Assembly: GCA_034211115.1 (NCBI GenBank)
Contig: JAXHTH010000232.1
Coordinates: 1-22,712 of the forward strand
DNA length: 22,712 nt
Direction of reading: 5' to 3'
Source: JAXHTH01 sp034211115
Lineage (GTDB): Bacteria; Planctomycetota; Phycisphaerae; Phycisphaerales; SM1A02
Below the pieces are notes generated by a model. The model made no database searches, was not told the origin of the DNA, and worked only from the letters and a program-made list of their open reading frames with translations. Position numbers and translations under genes: made by a program. Position 1 is the first letter of the stretch. Each line of letters opens with the position of its first letter. This document shows, one piece after another, positions 1 through 7,107 of the stretch.

Positions 1-37
1 GCGGGATTGGCTCGGCACGGGGATGAAAGACCGTGGC

Positions 38-568
38 TCAATCAGCATCGACTGGGTCGCCGGCGAGGCGATCGAGCACGGCATTGAGTTTGCTGACCAG
101 CCACAGTGCCTCCTCGTCATCTCGGCGATCGCACGCGTACCGCTCAAACGCGGCCCTCGCCGTAGCGAGTTCCTCCCCCATGACCGCGAAGTTCCGACGT
201 TCGAGGATCATAAGTGCCTTCAGTCTGATTTCGTAGGTCCTGTGCAAGACGATCTCGGCCAGGAACATGAAGTGCTGGCTGCAATCCAGATGCAGCAGCG
301 CATAGACCAAGGTCCCTATGTTGCCGGAATTGACCTACTCGCGGGTGGCCGCGATCAGCCGCTCGACAGCGCGGTCGTCGCCCAGATCAGCAAGTGCGAG
401 CGCGGCTTGGTTCCGGGTCTCGGCGCGCGGCGAGCGCAGCAGGTCGACCAGACCCTGAAAGACGTCCTCGCCTTCCCGCTCCACAAGCGCGTTTCGGGCG
501 GCTCGTGCAGTCGATGAATCATCGGACTGGATTTCTGCCATCAACTGCTCGATCGACTTCCCCGCCAT
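38..568 (-). pseudogene. HEAT-repeat protein gene interrupted by an in-frame TAG
   Basis: The reading frame starts at ATG 568 (MAGKSIEQLMAEIQ), with AAGGGG placed 7 bases upstream as ribosome binding site. It runs 77 codons to a TAG at 335-337. The part before the stop is HEAT-like (ARAARNALVEREGEDVFQGL, then RAETRNQAALALADLGDDRA). The same frame then continues with no other stop to TGA at 38-40. The continuation reads NSGNIGTLVYALLHLDCS, a pattern I recognise from complete HEAT-repeat proteins (GTLVYAL..DCS), followed by another helical pair (LHRTYEIRLKALMILERR). Read through, the product would be about 176 residues. Such repeats usually serve protein binding; no enzymatic role is visible. 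One base change (for example GAG or CAG to TAG) explains the break, so a recent nonsense mutation or a sequencing error is most likely. A shortened 77-residue protein, or a second protein starting at TTG 310, remains possible. It lies 57 bases after the TlpA-like gene and may share its transcript. Confidence 0.7.
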
Positions 569-625
569 TGGGCGTCCCCTTGATCGCCCTGTTCTTGCTT
601 CAATGAATCCACCGCGCGGCAATGC

Positions 626-1717
626 TCACCCGCCGGCTTCCTGTTCGTACCGGCTCAGGGTCTCGCGGATCTCCTGTCCCATGCCGGTGTCGCCGGCCTG
701 CTCAACGGCCTTGCGCTGCCAGGCGACGGCGTTGTCCAGGTCGCCCATCTCGTAGTAGATCCGGGCCATCGTGTCGAGGATGGCCGGATCCTGATCTTTC
801 GTCAGCTCGCAGGCGCGCCGCGCGGCCCGCATGGCGAAGGCGAGGTCGCGCACCTTCACCCGCGGATCGTCGACCACGAACCACGCGATCTGGTTGAGCG
901 GGCGGGGATCGTCCCAGCTCTCCTCCAGGATCTGCCGGCCGAGCGCGTAGCCCTCGTTGGGTCGATTGAGCCCGCCGACGAGCAGCTCGAAGCGCTCGTA
1001 GCGGAGCATCGGGCTGTCGGGGGCGGCTTCGAGCATCTGCCCGAGCAGCGCCTCCGCCTTCTCCCAATCACCGGCGCGCTCGGCGGCGGCGAACTCTATC
1101 TGGAGCTTCTTCACCGCCTGCGCCTGCGCCCATGTGACGGCGAACGCCCGACGGTCCCACGAGCCGTCGATGACCGCCTGAAGCGGCTCGTCCATGCCCA
1201 TGGGGTGGCCGATCCACTCGATGCGTCCCGAGCGGCCGACGATGAACGCGGTGGGAATGCCGCGCTGGCCGGCGGCGCGGAAGTAGTCGTTCCAGACGGA
1301 CTCATCGGGATCGGTGGTGAGCGTGTATCGGATCCTCTCCCGCCAGGTTCGGCCCTCGTCATCGGCCTTGGCGAGGAAGCCCTCGACGGTTTCGAGCGGC
1401 TCGTTGCTCACGCCGATGATGGTCACATCGTCGCCGTGCTCGTCCTGGAGGGTGCTGAGATGGGGCATGCTCGTGCGGCAGGGGCCGCACCAGGTGGCCC
1501 AGAACTCGATGACGTGGACCTCGCCCCGTTCGAGAACAGGGACCTCGTCGCCGATGACCCAGTGGGCGATGTCGATGGACGGGGCGGGATCGCCGATGGT
1601 CAGCGTCTTCGCGTTCGCCTCGACAGGCGGCTGGGCGGATGCGTGATCGGACTTCTCAGCCGAGGTGCAACCGGCGATGAGCGACAGAGCGGTGAGCGTG
1701 AGGAGCGTTCGCGGCAT
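626..1717 (-). CDS. TlpA-like thioredoxin-fold lipoprotein with TPR-like C-terminal domain
   Basis: The protein has 363 residues. The start at 1717 is chosen because it gives a lipoprotein signal (LSLIAGC, lipidated Cys17) and has AAGGAA 6 bases upstream; the frame is open further upstream, but that part overlaps the next gene. Residues about 38-185 form a TlpA/AhpC-type thioredoxin fold: EFWATWCGPC (redox Cys77 and Cys80) and a cis-proline region RGIPTAF. Residues about 200-360 are helical with TPR-like pairs (AERAGDWEKAEALLGQMLEA; MARIYYEMGDLDNAVAWQRK). Family knowledge: such proteins are membrane-anchored thiol-disulfide oxidoreductases outside the cytoplasm. The TPR part may bind a client (inference). 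It lies 170 bases after the CPBP protease gene on the same strand. The partner or substrate cannot be told. Confidence 0.9.
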   Translation of the reverse strand: MPRTLLTLTALSLIAGCTSAEKSDHASAQPPVEANAKTLTIGDPAPSIDIAHWVIGDEVPVLERGEVHVIEFWATWCGPCRTSMPHLSTLQDEHGDDVTIIGVSNEPLETVEGFLAKADDEGRTWRERIRYTLTTDPDESVWNDYFRAAGQRGIPTAFIVGRSGRIEWIGHPMGMDEPLQAVIDGSWDRRAFAVTWAQAQAVKKLQIEFAAAERAGDWEKAEALLGQMLEAAPDSPMLRYERFELLVGGLNRPNEGYALGRQILEESWDDPRPLNQIAWFVVDDPRVKVRDLAFAMRAARRACELTKDQDPAILDTMARIYYEMGDLDNAVAWQRKAVEQAGDTGMGQEIRETLSRYEQEAGG

Positions 1718-1742
1718 GGGAAGTTCCTTGCTGTGATGCCGG

Positions 1743-1765
1743 GCCCGAGAGCGTCGGGCGTTTTT
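1743..1765 (+). terminator. Terminator-like hairpin with T run, plus strand, no matching gene
   Basis: GCCCGA (1743-1748), loop GAGCG and TCGGGC (1754-1759) form a 6 bp stem, followed by G and TTTTT (1761-1765) on the plus strand. This is the classic intrinsic terminator layout, but no plus-strand gene lies upstream. It could end antisense transcription or be chance. Confidence 0.3.
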
Positions 1766-1886
1766 CCAGACGCGGAGAACGGCTTTCCGCGCTTCGACGA
1801 TGATGCTTGGATTCCGGCCGGCTCGACGGGACGAGGCCGGGGGCGCGAGGGGATCGATGATAGCGGACAAAGCGGGCGGGCGGCGC

Positions 1887-2684
1887 TCAATCCGCCCCGT
1901 CTGACGCGGGGAGCAGGACGGCGATGATGTCATACAGAGCGTGGGCGCCGACCACGATGCCGAACCCGCGCAGGACGTAGATGGCGCCGAAATACAGACC
2001 CGCGGCGAGGTAGAAGACCGCCCGCCGGCCGGACAGCGCGCCCGAGGCGTTGTCCAGATCGTGATAGAAGGTAAAGGCGACGGCCGAGACCAGAATCGCG
2101 ATCGACGCCCCCACGAGCGGCGAGGCCTTCCCCACGTCCACGAGCAGCGTGTGAAGGACGGCGATGAGCACCATCCGGAAGACCAGCTCCTCGTACAGCC
2201 CGGCCCCGACGGAGATGGCCATCTGAGAGAGGAGGTCCAGGTCGGCAAAAGACGCCTGGCCCGGCACGGATGCCGCGAGGGGGTTGTGCGCGATGAGGTG
2301 CCCCAGCAGCAGGAGGGGGAGGGCCAGAAGGAAGGACTCAACCGCCATCAGCACCGCGACGAGCGGATCGATCCGCCAGCGATCGCGAAGCAGGAAATGC
2401 CAGACCAGGAGGACGAGGACGATGACGAGCCCGCCCAGGTAGAGGCCTCCGGTGCGGGCGACGCCGAGCTGGGCGAAGAAGTCCAGAAGCCGGCGATGGG
2501 CCTCGACGGTGTTGACGTGCGCCCGATCCTCCGTGGGCAGGAGGAGGGCCAGGCAGAGCTCGTAGGCGATGATCAGCGGCAGGAGGAAGGCGAGGATCTG
2601 CAGCGGCCGGCGGGCCGAGAACCAGTAGCCGCTTCCCACGGTGGACGCGGAGGGGTCCGGCCGTGACGCGGAGGCTCGTGGCAT
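1887..2684 (-). CDS. CPBP-family intramembrane metalloprotease (CAAX protease and bacteriocin-processing type)
   Basis: The protein has 265 residues from ATG 2684 (MPRASASRPDPS). Several hydrophobic segments are visible: LQILAFLLPLIIAYELCLAL, the stretch GLVIVLVLLVWHFLL, AVESFLLALPLLLLGHLIAH, and two or three near the C-terminus. The key motif is YEELVFR (EExxxR), followed by AFTFYHDLDNAS with a histidine and by GAHALYD with another. These match the glutamate and histidine metal ligands of the CPBP (Abi) family of membrane-embedded proteases. The substrate is unknown. The start is uncertain: the frame stays open to 2789, but the extra 35 residues translate a low-complexity G/C repeat, and no good ribosome binding site is seen at either position. 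It lies downstream of rpsT on the same strand and may be read from the rpsT promoter. Confidence 0.88.
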   Translation of the reverse strand: MPRASASRPDPSASTVGSGYWFSARRPLQILAFLLPLIIAYELCLALLLPTEDRAHVNTVEAHRRLLDFFAQLGVARTGGLYLGGLVIVLVLLVWHFLLRDRWRIDPLVAVLMAVESFLLALPLLLLGHLIAHNPLAASVPGQASFADLDLLSQMAISVGAGLYEELVFRMVLIAVLHTLLVDVGKASPLVGASIAILVSAVAFTFYHDLDNASGALSGRRAVFYLAAGLYFGAIYVLRGFGIVVGAHALYDIIAVLLPASDGAD

Positions 2685-2734
2685 GGCGAGGCCCGGGGTG
2701 ACGGGGCGGGGAGAAGGGAGAGGGGAGCCCGGGG

Positions 2735-2807
2735 CGGGGCCGGCTCCGGGGGCCGAATCGGGGGGCCGAATCCGGGGGCCGGGGCCCAATCCGGGGGCCG
2801 GGGTTGG
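2735..2807. repeat. G-run tandem-like repeat between rpsT and the CPBP gene
   Basis: On the plus strand, blocks of four to six G alternate with CC, GAATC or CAATCC. The unit CCGGGGGCC recurs at about 2746, 2772 and 2791, with GGGGGGCC between. The strand rich in G is the template for the flanking minus-strand genes, so the transcript would be C-rich here. The runs have the pattern of a G-quadruplex-forming sequence. Confidence 0.65.
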
Positions 2808-2812
2808 CCGGG

Positions 2813-3094
2813 TCAGCCGGAGGTGGCCGCCTGCTTCAGGCCGTTGAGCCGGCGGGCGAGGTTGCTCTTGCGCCGCGCGACGGTGTTGCGATGCAACGTG
2901 CTCGTGCAGGCCGTCTTGTCCAGCAGGGCGCAGGCCTTACGGAATTCCGCCTCCGCCTGCTCGATGTTCTGCTCCTGGACCGCCTTCAGGAAGGTCCGGG
3001 TCTGGGCCTTGATGCGGCGTTTGCGCCAGTTGTTCAGGGAGCGGCGCTTGGCGCTCTGGCGGACACGCTTCCGGGCGGAGGCGGTATTCGGCAC
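2813..3094 (-). CDS. rpsT: 30S ribosomal protein S20
   Basis: The protein has 93 residues, close to the usual bacterial S20 length. It starts at GTG 3094 (MPNTASARKRVRQSAKRR) with GAGAGGG 7 bases upstream. The sequence is highly basic and matches the family pattern: N-terminal SARKRVRQS..RR..NNW.KRR, a middle acidic-basic helix, and the C-terminal LHRNTVARRKSNLARRLNGL. S20 binds 16S rRNA in the small subunit and acts early in its assembly. A promoter-like pair lies at 3149-3176, and the hairpin at 3249-3270 closes the upstream tpsA-type gene, so this gene probably starts its own transcript, which may continue into the CPBP gene. Confidence 0.95.
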   Translation of the reverse strand: MPNTASARKRVRQSAKRRSLNNWRKRRIKAQTRTFLKAVQEQNIEQAEAEFRKACALLDKTACTSTLHRNTVARRKSNLARRLNGLKQAATSG

Positions 3095-3148
3095 GGGAAA
3101 ACCCTCTCGGCAGGCTCGAAAAAGACCACGAAACGCGGAGAATCCATC

Positions 3149-3176
3149 AGTATTGCAGGATCGCCGCGAAAATCAA
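3149..3176 (-). promoter_or_regulatory. Putative sigma-70-type promoter of rpsT
   Basis: On the minus strand TTGATT (3171-3176) and AATACT (3149-3154) are separated by 16 bases, 55 bases before the rpsT start. Both hexamers match consensus at four of six positions. The local sequence is also less GC-rich than the surroundings. Confidence 0.5.
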
Positions 3177-3233
3177 GCGAGCCGGGCGAGCGGCGACCCC
3201 GGCCGCCGGCACAGCGGTGGCCGCGGCGCGGGG

Positions 3234-3270
3234 CCAAAAGACGAAACACCCGGCGTCACGCGACGCCGGG
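3234..3270 (-). terminator. Intrinsic terminator of the TpsA-type gene
   Basis: A perfect 9 bp stem, CCCGGCGTC (3249-3257) with GACGCCGGG (3262-3270) and a 4-base loop, lies 62 bases after the gene's stop. On the minus strand it is followed by TGTTTCGTCTTTT (3236-3248). Confidence 0.7.
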
Positions 3271-3332
3271 CGGGGAAGTAGTGGTCAGGGTTGGTGAACC
3301 CGGATCCGAGCCTTCCGGCCGGGCCGGGATGA

Positions 3333-6300
3333 TCAGCCCAGGACGTCGGCCCCGATGGCCCGCTCAAGGGCGGCCTGGTCCATCGACGCGGGAATGATGG
3401 GGCCGAGCACCGTGTCCAGCGACGCCCGCAGTTCCACGCGGGTCAGGCCCATCGCGTACATCTCGCGGAACAGGGCTCGCAGGCCGTCCAGGTACGCCAG
3501 CGCCTCCGCGTGCGCCTCGCTCGCGGCGAGATAGTCGCGGAAGCCGTCCGGGCCGGCGGCGTCGCCGGCCTCATCGACGTAGGCGTCCCAGGCCCCGGCG
3601 AGCGTGTCGCGGATGTACTCGCTCTGGTCGGTCTCGATCGGTGCGCCGGTCTCCGGATCCTCGCTCGTGCGGAGGAAAACCCCCGCGTACCGGTCGAGGA
3701 CGGTGAGGACGGAATCGCGTCGCAGGCGGTGGGTGGCGATCGGCGCCCGGGGGCTGCGCTCCAGGCCGCTGCGCCGGGCGTCGACGTAGAGCTCGCGCCC
3801 GGTCGTGCCGGCCAGCAGTTCCTCCTCGGTGAGGGATCGCATGTAGATGGCCAGCCGATCCATCGGGCGGAGGGCGAAGGGCTCGAGCCGGACGCGATCG
3901 TCCACCTCGCCGGGCCCTTCCGCGAAGGCGGTGGCGAGGTCGGAGGCGGTGACGCCCACCGCGGGCGCGGCGAGGTCGAGGACGATGCCGTCGAAGGTGA
4001 AGTCGGCGGCGGAGAGATCGGAGATCGTTGCCACGGGCAGGCCGCTGAGGGCGCTGCTGAGCCCGCTGCCGGTGGTGGCGAAGATGGGCAGGCCGCCGGT
4101 CCCGATGATCGAGGGGGTCTCGGAGAAGTCGATGGAGCCGCCGGCGATGATGTCCGCCCCGCCGTCTTCGCTGAACAGCCCGTCGGCGCCGAGCAGCGAT
4201 CCGCCCGGCCGGGCCCAGAGCGCGATCGACGAGGCGTCGACGGTCATGTCGCCGAGGCTGTTGAGATCGCCCAGCGTGGCCGATCCGCTGCGGGCGAAGA
4301 TGTTCAGCTCCCCGAGGGCGGTGAGCTTCTCGTTGAGTCCCATCTCGATGTCGCCGTTGAGCGATTCGAGGGTGAGATCCCCGCCGCGGCCGGCGATGGT
4401 GGCCACCAGGGCCGGGCTCAGCTTGCCGTCGGGGTTGAGCAGGATGTCGCCGTCGGCGCGGATGAGCGAGCCGTCGATGACGACAAGATTCTCGTCGATC
4501 AGGTCGTCGCCGCCGACGTCGGTGCGGAGCGAGGCGAGGGCGGTCTCGCCACCCACGTCGCCGCCGAACCGGACGAGCCGATCGCTCTCGACCCGGAGGT
4601 CGTAGGCGCCGTCGAGGGTCTGTCCGAAGTCGACGTACAGATCGCCGCGGATGCGCGAATCGGCGGTGAGGCGGACGACGTCCTCGAAGCGCAGCCGCCT
4701 TCCGGAGATGCGCGAGGCGTCGATGATGGTAATCCCATCGGCGTCGGTGCGGAGCAGGTCCATGTTCGTCACGTCGCCGTGGAAGGCGGTGAAGGGCGAG
4801 CGGACGGTCAGGTTGTGGTCTCCGCCCCGGAGCGTGGCGCCGAACTCGACCGAATCGAGGCCGCGGAGCGTGACATCGGCGCCGAGTCGCGTCGCGTCGT
4901 TGAACTCGAGCCGGTCGGCGATCATGTCGGCGGCGATTCGGGTCGAGCCGGGGGCGTCGGTGGTGAGGGATCGAAGCGCTTCACCGGCGCCGACGGCGCC
5001 GTCGAAGCGGCTGAGCCCGCTCGTGCTGACGAGCAGGTCGTGGAAGCCGTCGATCGCGCCATCGAACCGGATATCCCCGCCGCCGACGCTGAGCAGGTGC
5101 GTGTCCGCGCCGAGGATGACGGGCCCGCGGTAGCGCTGGCCCTCGTTGGTGCGGACGAGGCCGCCGTTGAGGTACGCGGGACCGGAGGCGTCAAGGAACC
5201 GGAGGGCGGAGGTGTCGCCCACCGTGTCCTCGAAGGTCAGCTCGCCGAGCACGGTCAGGGAGCGGTTGGGCGTGTTCCATTTCGAGTTGACGGTGTCGCG
5301 GAACCAGATTTCCGTTCCGCTGAGGACGTTGTCGGTCCCGAGGTAGACGTCGCCGTAGTACTTCTGGGTGCCGCCGGAGGTGAGGCTGAAGCCCTGGAGT
5401 CGGATGTGATCGCCGTAGAGCAGCACATCGTTGCTGACGACGAGGGGGACGTTGATCGAGACCCAGCCGTAGCCGTTCTCGTCGTAGTCGGCGAACAGCC
5501 TCAGGTCGTGCGCGCCGTTGATGGGCACGCGGACGGTGATCGTCTTGTAGGCCCGGAAGATGATGGTGTTGTCGTGGTTGAGGTTGACGGCGAAGTCGTC
5601 GCCGAGCTCGCCGACGAAGATGGAGCCGGTGGCGTTGAGGATGATGGGGCCGGCGATATCGGCGAAGGTGGAGGCGGCGATGAAGGCGTCGTCCGTCCCG
5701 CCCTCGCCAAACTCGATCACGTTGTCGTCGAGGAACGAATCGTCGCCGCCCGTCTCGTTGATGACGATGTTGTAGGGATCGATGAGGAGCGTGCCGGGGT
5801 CGTAGCCGCCGTGGGCGCCGGTGCGGACCGAGCCGTTGAAGATGAGGCCGTTGCTGGAGACTTCGACGAAGCCGCCGTGCCCGCCGCCGTGGGCGCCGGA
5901 GACGTCGATGATCGAGCCGTCGGCGAAGACGGTGAGGCCGCCGTAGCAGTGGACGAGCACCTCGCCTCCGTGCGCCTTGTCCTCGCCGCGGCCGGCGGCG
6001 GAGATGACGCTGCCGTCGCGGAGGAAGGTGTGGTTGTGGCCGGCGACTTCGACGTACCCCGCCTCCCCGTCCCCCGAGTCGGCGCTGATCGTGCCGGAGT
6101 TGAGGATGCTGGGGCCCTGCACGACGACCGTGCCGGCGTGGCCGTCATCGGTCGAGGCGCTGATGAGTCCGTCGTTCTGGATCAGTCCGTCGGCGGCGGC
6201 CACGGTGATGTCGCCGCGCTCGGCGCGGACGGTGCCCGTGTTGCGGATGGCCAGGGCGTAGAGATCGCCGGCGCCGAGGACGACGCGACCGCGATCGGCG

Positions 6301-7034
6301 TCGATGGTCCCGGTGTTCTCGACGCCGGGGGTGGCGGTCATGTCCGGCGTGGTCCCGCCGTGCAGCGGACGGTCGCGATCGGTGAGCGTGTGGCCGTCGA
6401 CCTTGACGATGATGCGTCCGCCGTGGCGCTTGATGTAGACGGTATCGCCGGCGAGCATGGTGACGAGGCCGTGGTCGGCGACGATCGAGCCGTGGTTGGC
6501 GACGCGCTGGCCGATGAGATGGATCTCGTTGCCGCGGAGGATGCCCTCGTTGACCACCGCGCCGGAGAGGTCGGTGAACTTGTCGACGCCGTCCAGGAAG
6601 CGGCTGTTGGTGAGGTTGCCCGCGGCGGCGTAGAGGCCGCCGACGTCGACCACGGCGTCGCCGGTGAAGTACACCCCGGCCGGGTTGACGATGTACACCT
6701 GCCCGTTGGCGAGCAGCTTGCCCTGGATCATCGTCGGGTCGGGGCCGGTGATGCGGTTCAGCACCCGCGCCAGGGAGTCGGGCTGGATGAACTGCACCGT
6801 CTCCCAGGGCAGGATGTCGAAGCTGATGTAATCGATGATGCTTCCGTCGGCGGCGCGGATGATCGTGCGGTCGCCGTCACGGATGAACGTGACATCGCCG
6901 TGCACCACGTGCTCGCCGGTCACGTCGGCCCGGGCGGTCTCGGTAATGAGGCCGGCCCAGAGGCCGACGGCGAGCGCGGTCACCTGCGCCAAGCGATTCA
7001 CGGACGCGAATGCGGTCCAGGCGCGCGTACCCAT
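3333..7034 (-). CDS. Filamentous-haemagglutinin-type exoprotein (TpsA of a two-partner secretion system)
   Basis: The protein has 1233 residues. ATG 7034 has AGGAGA 8-10 bases upstream. Residues 1-36 form a long signal peptide (cleavage near TARA/DVT), usual for TpsA proteins. Residues about 38-220 match the TPS secretion domain: GDVTFIRDGDRTIIRAADGS, WETVQFIQPD, then ANGQVYIVNPAGVYF at about 109-123 (the NPNGI-type motif) and VDVGGLYAAAG. After this comes a long, regular Gly/Asp/Val-rich part (NTGTIDADRGRVVLGAGD; NSGTISADSGDG; several LRF/LRTD units) that fits a right-handed beta-helix. The last 170 residues are more helical and lack an obvious known domain. Family knowledge: TpsA proteins cross the outer membrane through the cognate TpsB and act as adhesins, haemolysins or contact toxins. 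Nothing here shows a toxin domain, so a surface or adhesion role is only a guess. Confidence 0.9.
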   Translation of the reverse strand: MGTRAWTAFASVNRLAQVTALAVGLWAGLITETARADVTGEHVVHGDVTFIRDGDRTIIRAADGSIIDYISFDILPWETVQFIQPDSLARVLNRITGPDPTMIQGKLLANGQVYIVNPAGVYFTGDAVVDVGGLYAAAGNLTNSRFLDGVDKFTDLSGAVVNEGILRGNEIHLIGQRVANHGSIVADHGLVTMLAGDTVYIKRHGGRIIVKVDGHTLTDRDRPLHGGTTPDMTATPGVENTGTIDADRGRVVLGAGDLYALAIRNTGTVRAERGDITVAAADGLIQNDGLISASTDDGHAGTVVVQGPSILNSGTISADSGDGEAGYVEVAGHNHTFLRDGSVISAAGRGEDKAHGGEVLVHCYGGLTVFADGSIIDVSGAHGGGHGGFVEVSSNGLIFNGSVRTGAHGGYDPGTLLIDPYNIVINETGGDDSFLDDNVIEFGEGGTDDAFIAASTFADIAGPIILNATGSIFVGELGDDFAVNLNHDNTIIFRAYKTITVRVPINGAHDLRLFADYDENGYGWVSINVPLVVSNDVLLYGDHIRLQGFSLTSGGTQKYYGDVYLGTDNVLSGTEIWFRDTVNSKWNTPNRSLTVLGELTFEDTVGDTSALRFLDASGPAYLNGGLVRTNEGQRYRGPVILGADTHLLSVGGGDIRFDGAIDGFHDLLVSTSGLSRFDGAVGAGEALRSLTTDAPGSTRIAADMIADRLEFNDATRLGADVTLRGLDSVEFGATLRGGDHNLTVRSPFTAFHGDVTNMDLLRTDADGITIIDASRISGRRLRFEDVVRLTADSRIRGDLYVDFGQTLDGAYDLRVESDRLVRFGGDVGGETALASLRTDVGGDDLIDENLVVIDGSLIRADGDILLNPDGKLSPALVATIAGRGGDLTLESLNGDIEMGLNEKLTALGELNIFARSGSATLGDLNSLGDMTVDASSIALWARPGGSLLGADGLFSEDGGADIIAGGSIDFSETPSIIGTGGLPIFATTGSGLSSALSGLPVATISDLSAADFTFDGIVLDLAAPAVGVTASDLATAFAEGPGEVDDRVRLEPFALRPMDRLAIYMRSLTEEELLAGTTGRELYVDARRSGLERSPRAPIATHRLRRDSVLTVLDRYAGVFLRTSEDPETGAPIETDQSEYIRDTLAGAWDAYVDEAGDAAGPDGFRDYLAASEAHAEALAYLDGLRALFREMYAMGLTRVELRASLDTVLGPIIPASMDQAALERAIGADVLG

Positions 7035-7080
7035 CTGCTCTCTCCTCAGATCTGTGATTCTGCCTGTCTTGCTGGGATAG

Positions 7081-7107
7081 AGTCTACCCGCAAAACGGGG
7101 CAGTCAA
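7081..7107 (-). promoter_or_regulatory. Possible internal promoter between the TpsB and TpsA genes
   Basis: TTGACT (7102-7107, overlapping the TpsB stop codon) and TAGACT (7081-7086) lie on the minus strand with a short 15-base spacer. The first matches the -35 consensus at five of six positions and the second the -10 at four. The spacing is below optimum, so this is tentative. It could add extra transcription of the exoprotein. Confidence 0.25.

Noticed and set aside
335..337. TAG in the HEAT gene read as pyrrolysine
   Set aside because: Nothing points to a pyrrolysine system and HEAT repeats need no special residue there; a nonsense mutation or sequence error is simpler.
1718..2341. Upstream extension of the TlpA-like frame by 208 codons
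   Set aside because: It overlaps the CPBP gene in another frame, its translation is Ser/Arg/Pro-rich, and the lipoprotein signal and ribosome binding site fix the start at 1717.
2685..2789. CPBP protease start at 2789
   Set aside because: The extra residues translate the G-run repeat and have no membrane or family similarity; 2684 is preferred, with low certainty.
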